Source: Spirometra erinaceieuropaei (taxonomy: Eukaryota > Platyhelminthes > Cestoda > Diphyllobothriidea > Diphyllobothriidae). Taken from it: a DNA stretch of 64,000 nucleotides. The translations under genes were made by a program, and so were the position numbers. The stretch lies in assembly GCA_902702965.1 (NCBI GenBank), contig CACRXP010000015.1, forward strand, positions 589,662 to 653,661, in the 5' to 3' direction. This document shows positions 11,601 through 22,814 of this stretch, piece by piece (positions within the stretch are counted from its first letter, which is position 1; every line of letters starts with the position of its first letter). The notes below the pieces were generated by a model, which was not told the origin of the DNA, did no database searches, and worked only from the letters and a program-made list of their open reading frames with translations.

Positions 11601-12431
11601 ACCATTGTATATTCCCGATTGAAAACCGACAGGGCAACGGGCTCGTGACCCAGTGGTTAGAGGCGTGGACTTCTAACTAACAGGTCGCGAGTTCGAGGCT
11701 CGGGTGTTCCACACTTTGGGATTGGATATGACTGACTGACGACGGCCTATAAGCCAGAAATGGCCATTCCAGTCTCCCTTGTCTTTGTCGGTAATTCTGT
11801 TCTGTGTATATACATCTAGTCACTCAGGAATGGGCGCACAGTGATCCATTGGCTTCCCGAAGAGAACAAGCTTCGTATTTGTGATAGTGGTCACAAACAG
11901 GCAACCAGCTACCAGAACATAGCCAAGCCATAATATTATCAGCTCTCTTCAGTTATTCTACCTTCGTAGAGATTTGTAAATCCTTTTATTGAGGCGGCCT
12001 CCCTGCTGTTGTGGAAGTAGTTCTGACCTCTTTGTTTACTTTCCATGTCATATCACCAATGCCACCGAACTCTCATCTTTCCCCTCTTCTTCCTAGCAGA
12101 CTTCTACAACCCCAATCTGACTCGAGAAGATGTTAGGCGGTTGAAAGGAAAGTTGAAGAGGACAGCTCTCTCTTCCTCTGCACCGCTTGCGCAACCAGCG
12201 TCGCTAGCTTCCGATGTCGTCTCCGAAGGAACCTCGAGGTCACCAGAACTCCCTCTAGCCATAATAAGCCATATGAAGCCTGCATCTACAGCTTCTAACA
12301 TGGAAAGGCAGCCGGAACCAACTCCAGCAGCTCCCACTAAGGCGTCCGTGTGCAATATGTACAGTTTTCCCACTTCTGGCAATGAGGTCGACCTGGAGGA
12401 TGCGAAGAAGCCTCGCCTTCTTCCGCGCTAG
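5555..12431 (+). CDS. Tandem ZSWIM3-N/FAR1-like zinc-domain protein (5 exons)
   Basis: Exons 5555-5647, 8000-8261, 8977-9250, 10952-11172 and 12100-12431 have GT-AG borders and compatible phases (0, 1, 2, 1) and join to 393 residues. The protein holds two related domains. Domain 1 (about residues 15-100) has YEEFEEALRDFKK, then a C-x-C and C cluster and LHNHEA. Domain 2 (about 125-250) has YEAFNERLRQFQQATG, LQCVHFG, GCKSRIYVSS and RHNHRIS. This C..C..HxH plan is that of ZSWIM1/3 N-terminal and FAR1-type DNA-binding domains. No transposase core or SWIM motif follows; the tail is Ser/Pro/Ala-rich and ends in a basic KKPRLLPR. I infer a nuclear, possibly DNA-binding protein, perhaps domesticated from a MULE-like transposon. 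The start ATG at 5555 is chosen as the first in-frame Met after an acceptor at 5537-5538; further 5' exons are possible. One N lies at 7989, just before exon 2. Confidence 0.75.
8000..8261 (+). CDS. exon 2 of the tandem ZSWIM3-like gene
   Basis: It starts after CCAG at 7996-7999 in phase 0 and ends CACCAG|GTACTC, leaving one base of the next codon. It carries the cysteines and HxH of domain 1 (YVCRCKRSTACEAAF, LHNHEA) and an acidic linker. Confidence 0.75.
8411..8678 (+). repeat. (AGT)n trinucleotide microsatellite in an intron
   Basis: Imperfect AGT/GTA repeats run through intron 2 of the ZSWIM3-like gene, densest at 8540-8668. A 23-base sequence beginning TGTTGCGACACTG occurs at 8511-8533 and again at 8711-8733, bracketing the dense part. 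Poly-Val, poly-Ser and poly-Leu reading frames here are artefacts of the repeat. Confidence 0.95.
8977..9250 (+). CDS. exon 3 of the tandem ZSWIM3-like gene
   Basis: The acceptor follows a T-rich tract (cattctcatcag) and the donor is TTAA|GTGAGT. It encodes the first half of domain 2 (YEAFNERLRQFQQATG ... LQCVHFG). It begins at codon position 2, matching exon 2, and ends with two bases of a codon. Confidence 0.8.
9410..9451 (-). ncRNA. hammerhead ribozyme motif (left arm, copy 1)
   Basis: On the minus strand: stem I GTCT, core CTGATGA, a stem II of about 6 positions with a weakened middle (GGGTTA/GAATCC), GAAA, TGTC, then AGGC closing stem I. Stem III has no loop, so activity as a monomer is doubtful. 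Confidence 0.65.
9417..9566 (+). repeat. 75-bp tandem duplication cutting through the hammerhead
   Basis: Units 9417-9491 and 9492-9566 are nearly identical. The second unit repeats the 5' two thirds of the minus-strand hammerhead (CTGATGA becomes CCGATGA) and lacks the GTCAGGC side. Confidence 0.85.
9980..10021 (+). ncRNA. hammerhead ribozyme motif (right arm, copy 1)
   Basis: GTCT (stem I), CTGATGA (9984-9990), a T, stem II GGGTTC-loop GGGCAG-GAATCC with all six pairs possible (one G-U), GAAAC, GTC (10015-10017, cleavage predicted after C), AGGC (stem I). AATAAA follows at 10023-10028. Hammerheads of this minimal kind are known from Penelope-like elements. Confidence 0.8.
10952..11172 (+). 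CDS. exon 4 of the tandem ZSWIM3-like gene
   Basis: It begins after ttttaatag with the third base that completes an Asn codon from exon 3, and ends CTCCAAG|GTAGGT. It encodes RTVRIGCKSRIYVSS ... MRHNHRIS and a helical stretch ending ALWRYLQ. Confidence 0.8.
11390..11600 (-). mobile_element. Penelope-like 3' fragment, second subfamily, with degenerate hammerhead
   Basis: On the minus strand 11460-11420 read CCGATGA, a T, stem II GGAAGC/GCTTTC, GAAAC, GTC and AGGC, followed by an AATAAA-like ATTTATTT region at 11412-11419. The sequence GGTGAGCGCCCC at 11588-11599 recurs at 38572-38583 within PLE-derived DNA. Stem II differs in sequence from the 9980 copy yet still pairs at six positions; the second core base is C instead of U, which should impair cleavage. 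Confidence 0.6.
11638..11830 (+). repeat. tRNA-derived SINE-like sequence
   Basis: An A-box-like TGACCCAGTGG, an anticodon-loop-like CTTCTAA (Arg-UCU type) and a B-box-like GAGTTCGAGGCTC lie in tRNA order and spacing at 11646-11702. The 3' body contains CCAGTCTCCCTTGTC and TTGTCGGTAAT, which recur at 38450-38473. The arms do not fold cleanly, so this is a SINE head or tRNA pseudogene rather than a working tRNA. Confidence 0.55.
12100..12431 (+). CDS. exon 5 (last) of the tandem ZSWIM3-like gene
   Basis: The acceptor is cttcctagcag. The exon opens DFYNPNLTREDVRRLKGKLK in the phase required by exon 4, runs into a Ser/Ala/Pro-rich low-complexity region and stops with TAG at 12429-12431. Confidence 0.75.
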
Positions 12432-14020
12432 GCGCACCAGCTGTCGCACCCGATCGTCTCTTCCTGTCAAGCCTTTGCACTGAATTTGCCGTCAAAGGTA
12501 GCAGCGAGGGCACCACGATCCGGATCTGGTCTTGCATCACTGTCATTCCGGATGCTCGCTAGCATGGTGTTGCTCACATGTATATATCTGATTTGAAAAT
12601 ACCTTGTTTTTAAGAACCGACTTTTTTCCTTCCTACTCCTGTTGAGTTCCCAGCCGCTTCTTACGCCTGACGCTCGGGGAACACGGATCGCGAGCGGCCC
12701 TGAATCATAAGTCGTTTTCGATAGATCCAGCGGGAGATCGCCCTCTGCGCCATCATGGTAAATAGTCTCTGTTGGATCTTATTCTGTCGGCTTCATCCTC
12801 GCCGTCCCACAACTGCAGTTAACGGATTTTCTCCGCTCATGTAGTGACGCGCTGACGTGTAGACTGCAGGCAGGTCTGTCTGACGGCCAGTCAAATGCTT
12901 GGTGGACACCCAAGTCATCTACGGTTGTTTGCCGTGCGATAACTGTCCCACCTTACGATCTCCACCCCTCAAAGTTGAGGACTATGTCACTTCGGCAACG
13001 CTGATTCCCGCGCGTGACTTAACGTGCTCCTTTCGGAACCGTCATTTGATGTCCACACATCGCGTTACGGCTGTTCGGTCTATATCTCTATCATCTCACT
13101 ACGGAGCTGTATTAGAATAAGTAAAGTATATCTGACTGTCCCTGTCAGGAAGGAGACTCGTCGATGTATCGCCTACCGGTGGTGGACTGAATGCAGTAGC
13201 TGGTACCCATTTCTTGACATTTTTGCGACTGGTTGGACTGCAAAAACCATGCCTATGGTCGTATGGAGTTCCCAGAAGGCTCTTTTGTTCCGTGTGCACA
13301 TTGGGTGACTAAGGGAATCGAGTGCAGACAACCTGCTTACAATGCTAAGGAGGTTAGCATCACGGACCTGACGGTTTCGTTTTTGTTTACGCCGGACACT
13401 GATGGTATTTTGAAGTCTTGCGGTATCTGGTCGTGACTCACTGTCACCTGAAGCAGCGAAGTCAATCCATCTACCACTTCAGGAGTAACACATTCGTAGA
13501 CGTCTGCTGAAATTGAGTCGGTATTGGGGGATTCCACTGGAAGCCTGCTGTACCACTATCTGTATCCTGCGGAAGGTCGAGCCCTTGGTTGAAAGTGAAG
13601 GATTAAACTTGTGGTAGGGTGGAATGGGTAAGCAACACAACAAGAGAATGAAGCGTAAAACGCCCCTGATTGATCTCCATAGACCTCCAGTTGACAGTAC
13701 GGGCGGAACCGGACCCCTCGATCGTCAGCATTGTGTAGTCGTCCATGGCCTGTCGAAAATTGAATGCTCCTCCCTCGAAGGAGTGAATTTCCGCTAACCT
13801 TGGTATATTCCAACACCTGTTGGTCAATATGCCTAATCCGAGTGAAAATGTAACCATTCGCGCAGCCTTCAGGTTCGGTAAAAAGAGCGAACAATCAGAA
13901 ACTGTGCGACCGCGCCCTCTAAAATTTGTTATGGACAGTAAAGAAAAGGCCAGTTTACATCTATCCAGAAAAAGCAGCCTCCGAGACTTTCACAAGGTTT
14001 TTTCAGCCGGACTATCCTCC
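12432..14020. other. no gene recognised downstream of the ZSWIM3-like gene
   Basis: Several ORFs of 60-110 codons overlap on both strands without any recognisable domain. No AATAAA is obvious close to the stop at 12431. Confidence 0.5.
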
Positions 14021-14024
14021 AGCT

Positions 14025-15800
14025 GATGAGAATATTTACAGCTGGAGAGAGTAACTTGGCTATTTTCAGGGGACTAGTGATACGAAGTAGCATGGTGTCG
14101 CTCTGGAACCAACCGGTGGTTATGATGGTGGCGGCAACGTAGTACTGGCAAACTTGAGTCATACCGAACTAAGCGCTATTGAATGTTGCAAACCGAAATC
14201 ATTTATACCAGTGCTCAGAATCTGTTGCCCAAGCTCGATAAACTGAGAATACCGGTGGCCGAGAAATCTCCGGATATTATCGAAATCACAGAAGCGTGGC
14301 TGTCACAGAACGTAGGTGATTGTGGGGTAGCATTATCAGTATACCAACTGTTTAGGAGAGACAGGTGGAATCGCCAGGGCGGAGGAGTTGCCATTTATGC
14401 TAAGAGCGACATCACGGTATTCGAGAGGGCTGACAGATTTTTCGACGACTCAGAAGCCATTTGGCTGAAAATAAAGGCACGGGCGTCGTAGTCCCTCGAA
14501 GTCGTAACTACCTACCGACCACCACGGTCGGATTCCGACGCAGATACTCGTCTGCCGGAAGGCATAAAAGAGATCGGCAGTCAACTACACGTACTCGTGG
14601 GGAACTATAATGCACCCCGCATTCAATGGGGTGATATGCATGCGAAGTGCCCGAAGTATACCTTTGACTGCGGTCTCTTACGGACAACAATAGAAGCTCT
14701 TCCAACTAGAGCGTGTAAAGGGCAACAGGCTGGTTGCTTGGATCTCGTCTTTACCAAAGATCCGAACAGTTTAGATGAGGTGTCCTGCCTACCCCCACTC
14801 GGTCGGAGTGATCACACAGTGCTTTGATGGGATTACGAACTGTATTCTGAACCGAAGCAAAAGACGAGACGAAACCAAATATACGGAGAGGTTACTTTTG
14901 GAAAATGAGATCTGAGTCATCACAAATACACTGGGATGTCCTCTTCTCTTGGAACGTCAATGAGGACTTAAATCTACTTTAGGGTCAGTTATTACACCTA
15001 ATGAATAGCCACTGTCTCTTATCAAAACGTAGGACATCCAACCGACCTCAGTAGCTAACGCAAGATCTCATAAAGGAGATCAACAAGAAGGGAAGGCCGT
15101 GGGAGAAGTTTCGTGAAAACAAAAACAACGCGTCCTTTACAGAATATATAGTCCGAAGGAATAAGATGACTTGCTTAATTTTTAAGAGACGAGGTTTCAA
15201 GAGTAATTTGCTCCACCGAACCGCGAAAAAATCCAAAATTGCTCGACAGCCATTTGCGGAAAAGCACCCCTAATAGGAATTCGATTCCTATCATAAGGGA
15301 TGATGACGGTTTGGAAATATCAGACGGTACAAACAAAGCTGAGCACTTCCCAGTCCTTTCAATCTGTTTTCGTTAGAGAAACGGTTTTCATTTTACATAT
15401 TGCTGAAGGCATGTGACATCCGATCATTGAAAATGTTGTATTTTGTGAAAAAAACTATGTTTGAAGAATTTAAAGGCCTGAAGGAATGTAAATCTCCCAT
15501 CATGGACGAGATCCCTGCAAAAATTTCTCTCTGGACTTTCCCGCGAGTTGGCCTATGCACTCTCTTTTCTGTGCCAGGCATCGTCTGATGCTGGAGTTCT
15601 TCCCACTGAATGAAAGATGACCCACATTACACCTTTGTACAAAAGTGGTAATCGTGCTCTTGAAACGAACTATAGGCACGTCAGTCTAACATTAATCTGC
15701 CCTAGTAGCAAGGGTATATCGAGTCGATATGTAGCGGCCGAGGACGTCAAGGGTAGCACACACCAGAGTAAGAGAACGCTGAGAGTAGATCCTGGAGGAG
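14025..15800 (+). pseudogene. LINE family A copy 2, heavily degenerate
   Basis: Starting with the same 5' leader as the copy ending at 22814 (GGAGAGAGTAACTTGGC-like), it carries endonuclease motifs (ITEAWLSQNVGD about 14290; PPLGRSDHTVL about 14790), the linker, then the first RT blocks (HITPLYKSGN about 15620). Stops and frameshifts are frequent and similarity fades after about 15710. This is the oldest-looking copy in the window. Confidence 0.8.
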
Positions 15801-16489
15801 AGTAATCTTAACAGAGTCGTTAGCATCTCTGAATACTCATTCACACACAGCAGAAGTGGGCACGTCAGGAACAGAATACCGTAAAGTATAACAAGACGGT
15901 CATGGGAGATATGTATAATAATAAACGTTACTCGTACAGTTAGAATGAGTTACAGCCATCAGATAACCTGTCTGGGTGAAGAGGCGATACCGACATGCCA
16001 GCTAAATAACCGGTGGGGAGCGCAGCGCTGTGGGCAACTGCAGGAGAGGGCCGAGGGAGGTGCCGATGTTGCGAGACGGAGATCGAGGCGAGCGTTACGG
16101 TACGGTACGGTAAAGGGGTAAGGGATCGGCGGATGCGAGAGGAAGGGACACCGGCCATCTTCGCTGACACGCTATTACGCCATCTCCACCCTAGGTCCTC
16201 GCGCCAAAAGTATCACGGCATTCAAACAATACTGTTCAAGTCCAGGGGCGTTACAGATATACTCCAATAGCGTTTTTTCGATATACCACTCCTCGTAATT
16301 TCATTGGTTTCCCCACCTATGCATTCTTGTCTGTCATTGGTTGGCGTACGTTTAGCGCGTTGCCAAATCGCGCGCTTACGTTTCCACGCCATTATCTCAT
16401 GAGGACAGCGTGGTGCGGGTGAGTGTGTTGCATCCTCCTTGTTCTTTGTTATCATTGTCATCTATCTGCTTATTTGCTACATCTTATTG
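15801..16489. other. no gene recognised
   Basis: GC-rich in 16000-16200, with a small ACGGT tandem at 16090-16110. No domain is visible in the ORFs. Confidence 0.4.
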
Positions 16490-17540
16490 TCATTATGTCT
16501 AAGGAAGAGTCCGAGAGAGCATGACGACGTCCAATTAAGCGATATGGTGACGAAATATTTAGAGAAATTGAAGAAACGGTACGGAAACGACGGTTGTTTG
16601 TAAATGTCTCACAAGCCACTTTACGCAATTGCTCTGTTGTGTGAGTGGACTACCCGATTCGGCGACGTACGAAGCCATCAGGGGTACGTTCTCAATAATT
16701 ATTGATCACTGCTCTACCCACAGAGGTCTTAGGGATTTGGAATGACGACGGTAAAGCCGCCATTGCCGATCTGGAGTTGTCCATTAAAAAGCGGCTTAAA
16801 CGGTCACTGGAAACTGTCAAAAAAGGCAAAGGATTAGTAACAACACCCAATCCGGCGGTAAGTGTTCTTCCATTACCAAGTAAACACTACTCTTTAATGT
16901 AGAACCAACACCGGGATCTTCAACAGGGAGCTCGACCAATTCAACAATGAATAGCGCCAATATGGACGATTGAGACTACAAAAATTAATGTACATATTTA
17001 TTTTATTGTTTTTCTAATATATACCTACCAATTCATACGGCTTTGATGTGTTGTGGGTACTTTGCGCTATTTTATACGTTTGTCATCACGACTAAGACTG
17101 CAATAGATGGTTTAGGAGGAGGGGGAAGCAGATTAAAAATCCTTCTGTGAGCTCATTATCAGTTCATATAAGAATCGTTGAGATATTTGAATTAGCTTCG
17201 AAAGTGAGATTCGCGCGAGATAAGAGTAGAGTCTTTAGCTATTAATGGCGTAAATGCTTCCAAATCAGTTGCTCAGATCTACCGTTAAAGATCATTTGCC
17301 GAATCCCACCAAGTCATTCCGCCTTTACTTAGTGCCAACGATCCCTTCATCACAGAGGATTAAGGCAAAGCAGGAATGTTAGATTCATTCTTTGCCGAAC
17401 ATTTTCCCATTGAAAAGGAACCAATCCCTTTAATTCATCAGTTCTCTGATGGCTCTCTGAGCATCATTTATTTTTCTCCTGGAACTATTCAACAACTGAT
17501 AAACCATCTTCCAAACTTTCACTCAGTAAGTACGGACAAT

Positions 17541-18790
17541 TTTCAGTTCAGTTCAATTTATTGAGGGAAATAGGCGTAAGCCTTTGAGTACCCTATTTGC
17601 AACGCAAAAAATGCGTGGTATACAGATGAATGTTCTGAGCTGAAATAGTTCAAACACGCCCATAATGGTCAGACAAAAAGAGAACGAGTTACAGGGGGTG
17701 AGCTCTACTTCTCACCGCTCTTGCTCATTTCGGAACATAAATATGTCCAGATTCTTTTTAAAACTTTGTATAGCTGGTGACATCACAACATCTGCAGGAA
17801 GAGCATTACATGGTTTGACCACCCGAACCGAGAAGAAGAACTTCCGCACATCCAGCCGTGCCTGCTGAGTGCGCAGTTTTAGCGTGTGTCCTCGGAGGTT
17901 GATCGTGATAGCAAATTCAAAAAGTCCTCGAAGGCCAGACTGCAATCCAACCCCTTAACAATGCGGAAGGCTTGCAAGAGATCCCCGCAAAGTTGCCAGT
18001 ATTTCAAAAAAATGTTTAGATTTACTAGGCGGGTTGCATAAGGAAAGGAGCTTTGACCCCTAACCATCTTCGTGGCTCTCCTCTGGACTCTTTCGAGGCA
18101 GTTTTGATCCTCAACCGCCCACGGCCTCCAGCCTTGTATGCTGCACTCTAAATGCGGCCGGACGAATGTTCCGAATGTCTTTGAGAAAACGTCTTCGTTA
18201 AAGTCCATAAACGCACGCTTGATGGCGTACAGTACGGACATTGCAGTTTTTGCCACTCTCGAGCAATGGGCGGATGGCTTTAGGGAAGTAGTCGTCAGAA
18301 CACCGAGGTCCTTTTGGGCTTCGACCACTTTTAGGGCTGCACCGCCCAGAAAGTAGTCTCTTGTGCTGGCGGATCTGGCTGTGTTGCCTAGGCGAAGTAT
18401 GCTACATTTGGCAACGTTGAACCGCTGGAGCCAACGGTTTGACCACTCCTCCAACCGATTCAGGTTCGTCTGCAGTCTGTCTTCGTCGGCAGGACCCCGA
18501 ATTACACTCCATATCCTCGTGTTATCGGCAAACATTGCTGCTTCGCAGTCAAAAGCTGTTGCGGCATCGTCCACGTAGATAAGGGGCAAAATGGGTCCCA
18601 GTACTAAACCCTGAGGGACAGCACTCTCGACCATATTAGGGTCTGATTTTTCCCGACCGATGCAGACAACCTGGTGTCGACCCAAAAGGAAGTTTTCAAT
18701 CCATTTAAGGAAGTTGCCACTGATCCCTATTTTTAAGTGTATGTAATAGCCTCTGGTGTGGCACAGTGTCGAACGCTTTCTAGAAGTCTC
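17541..18790 (-). pseudogene. LINE family A copy 3, 5'-truncated, inside LINE B
   Basis: The copy contains the RT palm and thumb (AMFADNTRIW, so FADD has become FADN), the C-terminal domain (RLEEWSNRWLQRFNVAKCSI, SFKKNLDIFMF) and a 3' UTR ending CCTCAATAAATTGAACTGAA. It is truncated at the AFDTVPH region near 18790. Its tail is a short GAACT tandem. Confidence 0.85.
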
Positions 18791-19691
18791 ATAAAAATGC
18801 TAAGAGATTTTCCTCCGCTGCTTGGCAAACTCCTTTCAGTAGTTCTTGCAAAATGGTTTTATTATTATTCCAGTATTTAACTCTGTCAGTCGTTCTGACG
18901 TTCAGTACTATCTAGGCGTCCACAAAATAGCTTCTCTCTCCAAAATCTTTGAAAAAATTGTCGCCTTGAAAGTTACCGACTTTTGCATGGCCAATCAAGT
19001 TATTAACCATTCCCAGCATTGTTTTCTACCAGATCGCTCTTGTGAAACATGTCATCTATCGTATCTGAATTTACTTACTTCTTATCGTAATTACCATCTA
19101 TCTGTTGTCGTCATTTATTTTGGTCCTAGTAAAGCCTTTGATAAAGTGCCACATAAAAGACTCTTAGTTAAATTAGAAGCCCAGGGAATCCACAGCCTCA
19201 AACTGACTTTATCAAGTCATGCTTATCCAATCGTAAACAAAATATTTTAGGGGGATCTTCGCTTTCCAGAGAAAGCCCTATTGTAAGTGGTGTCCTGCAA
19301 GGTAACGTTTTAGTTCCTCTCTTGTTCCTGTTTCACATGAACGATACCTCGTCGGCAGTTAAAAATTTACAACTATTTATTTATGCCGATGATCTCAGAT
19401 GTGTATATTCTTTCAAAAAATCTACGAGCCTTCATTGCCCGGAGCAGATCCACGTTGACTTGCTTGATCTCTCAGCTTGGAGCTGAAAATGGCTAATGAA
19501 AGTCTCCCCGTCTAAATGTCGCTATATGTGTTTTGGACCTGAGAGGCTACCCCAACCAGTGGTCTTTCAAGGCACACCTATGACTGAATGTACCACCATC
19601 AAAGATTTAGGTTTAAGCTACACTAGTAAGCTTGATCTCTCGCTACACGCTGACAGAAGTAAAACCAAAGCTGCCCAGATTTGTGGCTTTA

Positions 19692-22600
19692 GTCAGTCAG
19701 TCAGTGTATTTGAGGGAAATGGGCTTACGCCTTTGAACTCCCTATTTGTACATAAAAAAATTGATAAACAAGCAACAATGTGAAGAAATTACAGCATTAA
19801 GTGAATGCATACATTGATTCACATATGTCACTAGTCACATGGCTAAAAAGTCACATAGTCCGCTTGTTGCTGCAGCATATATCTGTCAAGGCTACATTTA
19901 AATGTCTCCACAGATTGAGACATAACAACCGTCTCGGGCAGGTTATTCCACGGTTCCACGACACGGTTGGAGAAGAAATATTTTCTCACATTCAGTCTAC
20001 CCCGTGGCACACGTAGCTTGAAGGGATGTCCCCGGAGGTGAGTTGTAGTGGCGAGTTGGAAAAAGTCATCGCGCCGAAGGGCACATTCCAAGCCGCGCAC
20101 GATACGGAAAGTTTGTATCATGTCTCCGCGCAACTGCCTATAACTCAGAGGATAGAGATTAAGGTTAGTTAAGCGGATCTCATATGGCAGTGCACTTTGA
20201 CCTCTTATTAATTTTGTTGCTCGTCTCTGCACCCTTTCGAGCAGATCGTAATCCTGATGCGTCCACGGTCTCCAGGCCTGAATTGCATATTCGAGATGGG
20301 GCCTTATAATCGTGCCCAAGACTTTGGTGAAGCAGTCTTTATCGAAAACTACGAATGCCCGGTTGATGGCGTATAGCATTGGAGTTGTGGCCTTGGCCGC
20401 CTTACAACATTGTGTAGAAGGCTTTAGGCTGTCTGCAACCCAAACTCCGAGATCTTTCTGAGTTTCTGCTTCTCGGAGTGGCATTCCGTTCAGATGGTAT
20501 TGCCGCCTACTAGGGTTCTGATTTCCGAGGCGCAGAATGGTGCATTTGTTCAAATTGAAGGACAAGAGCCATCTGCGGGACCACTCGTCCAACCGACAAA
20601 GATTTCCTTGGAAGTTGGTCTCATCGGCAGCATTCAGGATGACTTTCCAGATTTTTATGTCGTCCGCAAACATGGCACAATCACAGTCCAACCCATCTAC
20701 ACAATCATTGATGAACAAGAGAAAGAGGGTTGATCCGAGCACCGAACCTTGTGGGACCCCACTCTCTATGAATGTGCACCTTCATTGCTGTTGTTCTACG
20801 CAGACAATTTGGGAACGGCCGACGAGGAAGTTCTCGATCCATTTGAGACGTTTGCCACCCATGCCCATAATTCTCAACTTGTGTAGGAGACGCTGGTGCG
20901 GAACACTGTCAAACGCCTTCCGGAAATCAATATAGGCAACATGCACGGTGTGTTTTGCGTCCAGTGCTCTTGTCCAACTTTGCATTGTGTATAGCAAGTT
21001 CGTAACACATGATCTTCCCCTACGGAAACCATATTGTGCATTGGACAAGATGTTGTGGGTTTCCAAGTAAGCCATAAACTCCTTTTTGATGGTTTTCTCC
21101 ATCACTTTGCAGGAGATTGATGTCAGACTGACGGGTCTGTAGTTTGTCGCCTGAGCACGACTACCGCTTTTGTAAAGGGGAGTAATGTGGGCCGTCTTCC
21201 AGTCTGTGGGAAGAATTCCATCATCAAACGATTTCTGGCACAGAAATGATAGTGGCTTGGCCAGCTGTTGGGCAAGCTCAAAAAGCAGCTTTGCTGGGAT
21301 CTCGTCCGGACCGGGAGATTTACATTCCTTCAAGCTTTTCAGTTCTTCCAAAATCGCTTCTTCTCGAAACAATATTTTCGATAGTGGGATCTCTCATGTT
21401 CTCAGAATTAGATGGGGTAAAGTCTGCTTCTCTTGTGAAAACGGATCGGAAAAATTGAGAAAAGTGCTCAGCCTTATTTGTACTGTCCGAGATCTTCAAG
21501 CCGTCATCACCCTTCATAACAGGAATGGGATTCCTGTTATGTGTGCTTTTCCGCAAATAGCGGTGGAGAAATTTCGGATTTTTAACGGTTTGGTGGAGCA
21601 AATTACTCTCAAAATCTCGTCGCCTCCTGAAAATCAGACTTTTCACCTTATTTCTTTGAACTTTGTATTCTGTAAACGCTGCATTATTGTTGTTCTTGCG
21701 AAATTTCTTCCATAACCTTCCTTTCTTGTTGATCTCTTTTTTGAGCCCTCGTGTTAGCCACTGAGGGCGGTTGGATATCCTAGGCTTTGATAAGGGACAG
21801 GGGTTCTTCATTAGATGCAGTAAACGATCCTTGAGTAAATTCCAGTCCTCGTCAACGTTTCCGGAGAAGAGAACATCCCAGTCTATTTGTGATGCCTCAG
21901 CTCTCATTTGGCGAAAGTTCCCTTTCCATATATTTGGCCTCGTATTGTCTTTTGTACACGGTTCAGAATACAGCAAGTACTCCCATAAAAGCACTACATG
22001 ATCACTTCGACCGAGCGGGGGTAGGTAGTACACCTCGTCTATACTGTCAGGATCTTTGGTAAAAACGAGGTCCAGACAACTGGCCTGTTGCCCTCCATGA
22101 GCTCTAGTTGGAAACAGGACACGTTGCGTGAGTAGAGCTTCTAGGGTTGTCTTTAGTAGATGGTAATCGAAGGTATTCATCGAGCATTTCGCATGCATAT
22201 CGCTCCATTGAATGCAGGGTGCGTTAAAATCCCCCATGATAACAACGTCTGGTCGGCTGGCGATCTCTTTTATGCTTTCAAGTAGACAAGTATCTGGGTC
22301 GGGCTCCGCCTGCGGGGGCCGGTAGATAGTTACGATTTCGAGGGACTGAGATCCCCGCGCCTTTATAGTCAGCCAAATTGCCTCTGTGTCGTTAGAAATC
22401 TTGTCGGTCCTCCCACACACTGCTAAGTTGCTCTTGACATACATGGCAACACCTCCACCCCGGCGGCCTCTCCTGTCTCTCCTAAACAAATGGTATCCTG
22501 TTAATGCTACCTCGCAATCACCAACGTCCTCTGACAGCCACGTTTCTGTTATTGCTATAACATCGGGAAGAGTATCGGTTACCTGTATTCTCAGTTCGTC

Positions 22601-22814
22601 AAGCTTGGAAAACAGACTCTGGGCATTGGTGTAAAAGAATTTTAGTTTGCAACATTCGACAGTGCTTCGTTCGGTTTGTCTCGGGTTTGCCAATATTATG
22701 TTGCTGCCGCCATCATGATGACTGGCTGGTTCCAAAACAACATCGCGTTCCTCTGTATCACTCGTCCCCTGAAAATGGCCAAGTTGTTCTCTCCCGCTGC
22801 AAGTCTCCTCGTCA
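19692..22814 (-). mobile_element. LINE family A copy 4, near full length, inside LINE B
   Basis: This 3.12-kb copy is flanked by GCTTTA on both sides (19686-19691, 22815-22820). It has a 5' leader of about 80 bases, an endonuclease domain (ITETWLSEDVGD, GDFNAPCIQWS, GRSDHVVLLW), a linker, RT (GPDEIPAKLL; YRPVSLTSISC; FIDFRKAFDSVPH; GVPQGSVLG; AMFADDIKIW) and the CR1-type C-terminal domain. The 3' UTR ends in a GACT tandem. The frame is broken by one frameshift near 21340 and one in-frame TGA at 20779-20781. No separate ORF1 is seen upstream of the endonuclease. Removing the insertion restores the reading frame of LINE B. Confidence 0.9.
19843..22735 (-). pseudogene. ORF2 of LINE A copy 4 (endonuclease, RT)
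   Basis: ORF2 combines an apurinic-type endonuclease, which nicks the target, with a reverse transcriptase for target-primed reverse transcription. It starts at ATG 22735. Segment 1 covers 22735-about 21340 (endonuclease and linker), segment 2 21372-20782 (RT fingers and palm start), and segment 3 20778-19843 (palm with FADD, thumb and C-terminal domain). Segments 2 and 3 share a frame and are separated by one TGA. It is about 960 codons in all, a usual length for this type. Confidence 0.85.

Noticed and set aside
13556..13894. 112-codon minus-strand ORF
   Set aside because: No domain recognised; overlapping ORFs in other frames are equally open.
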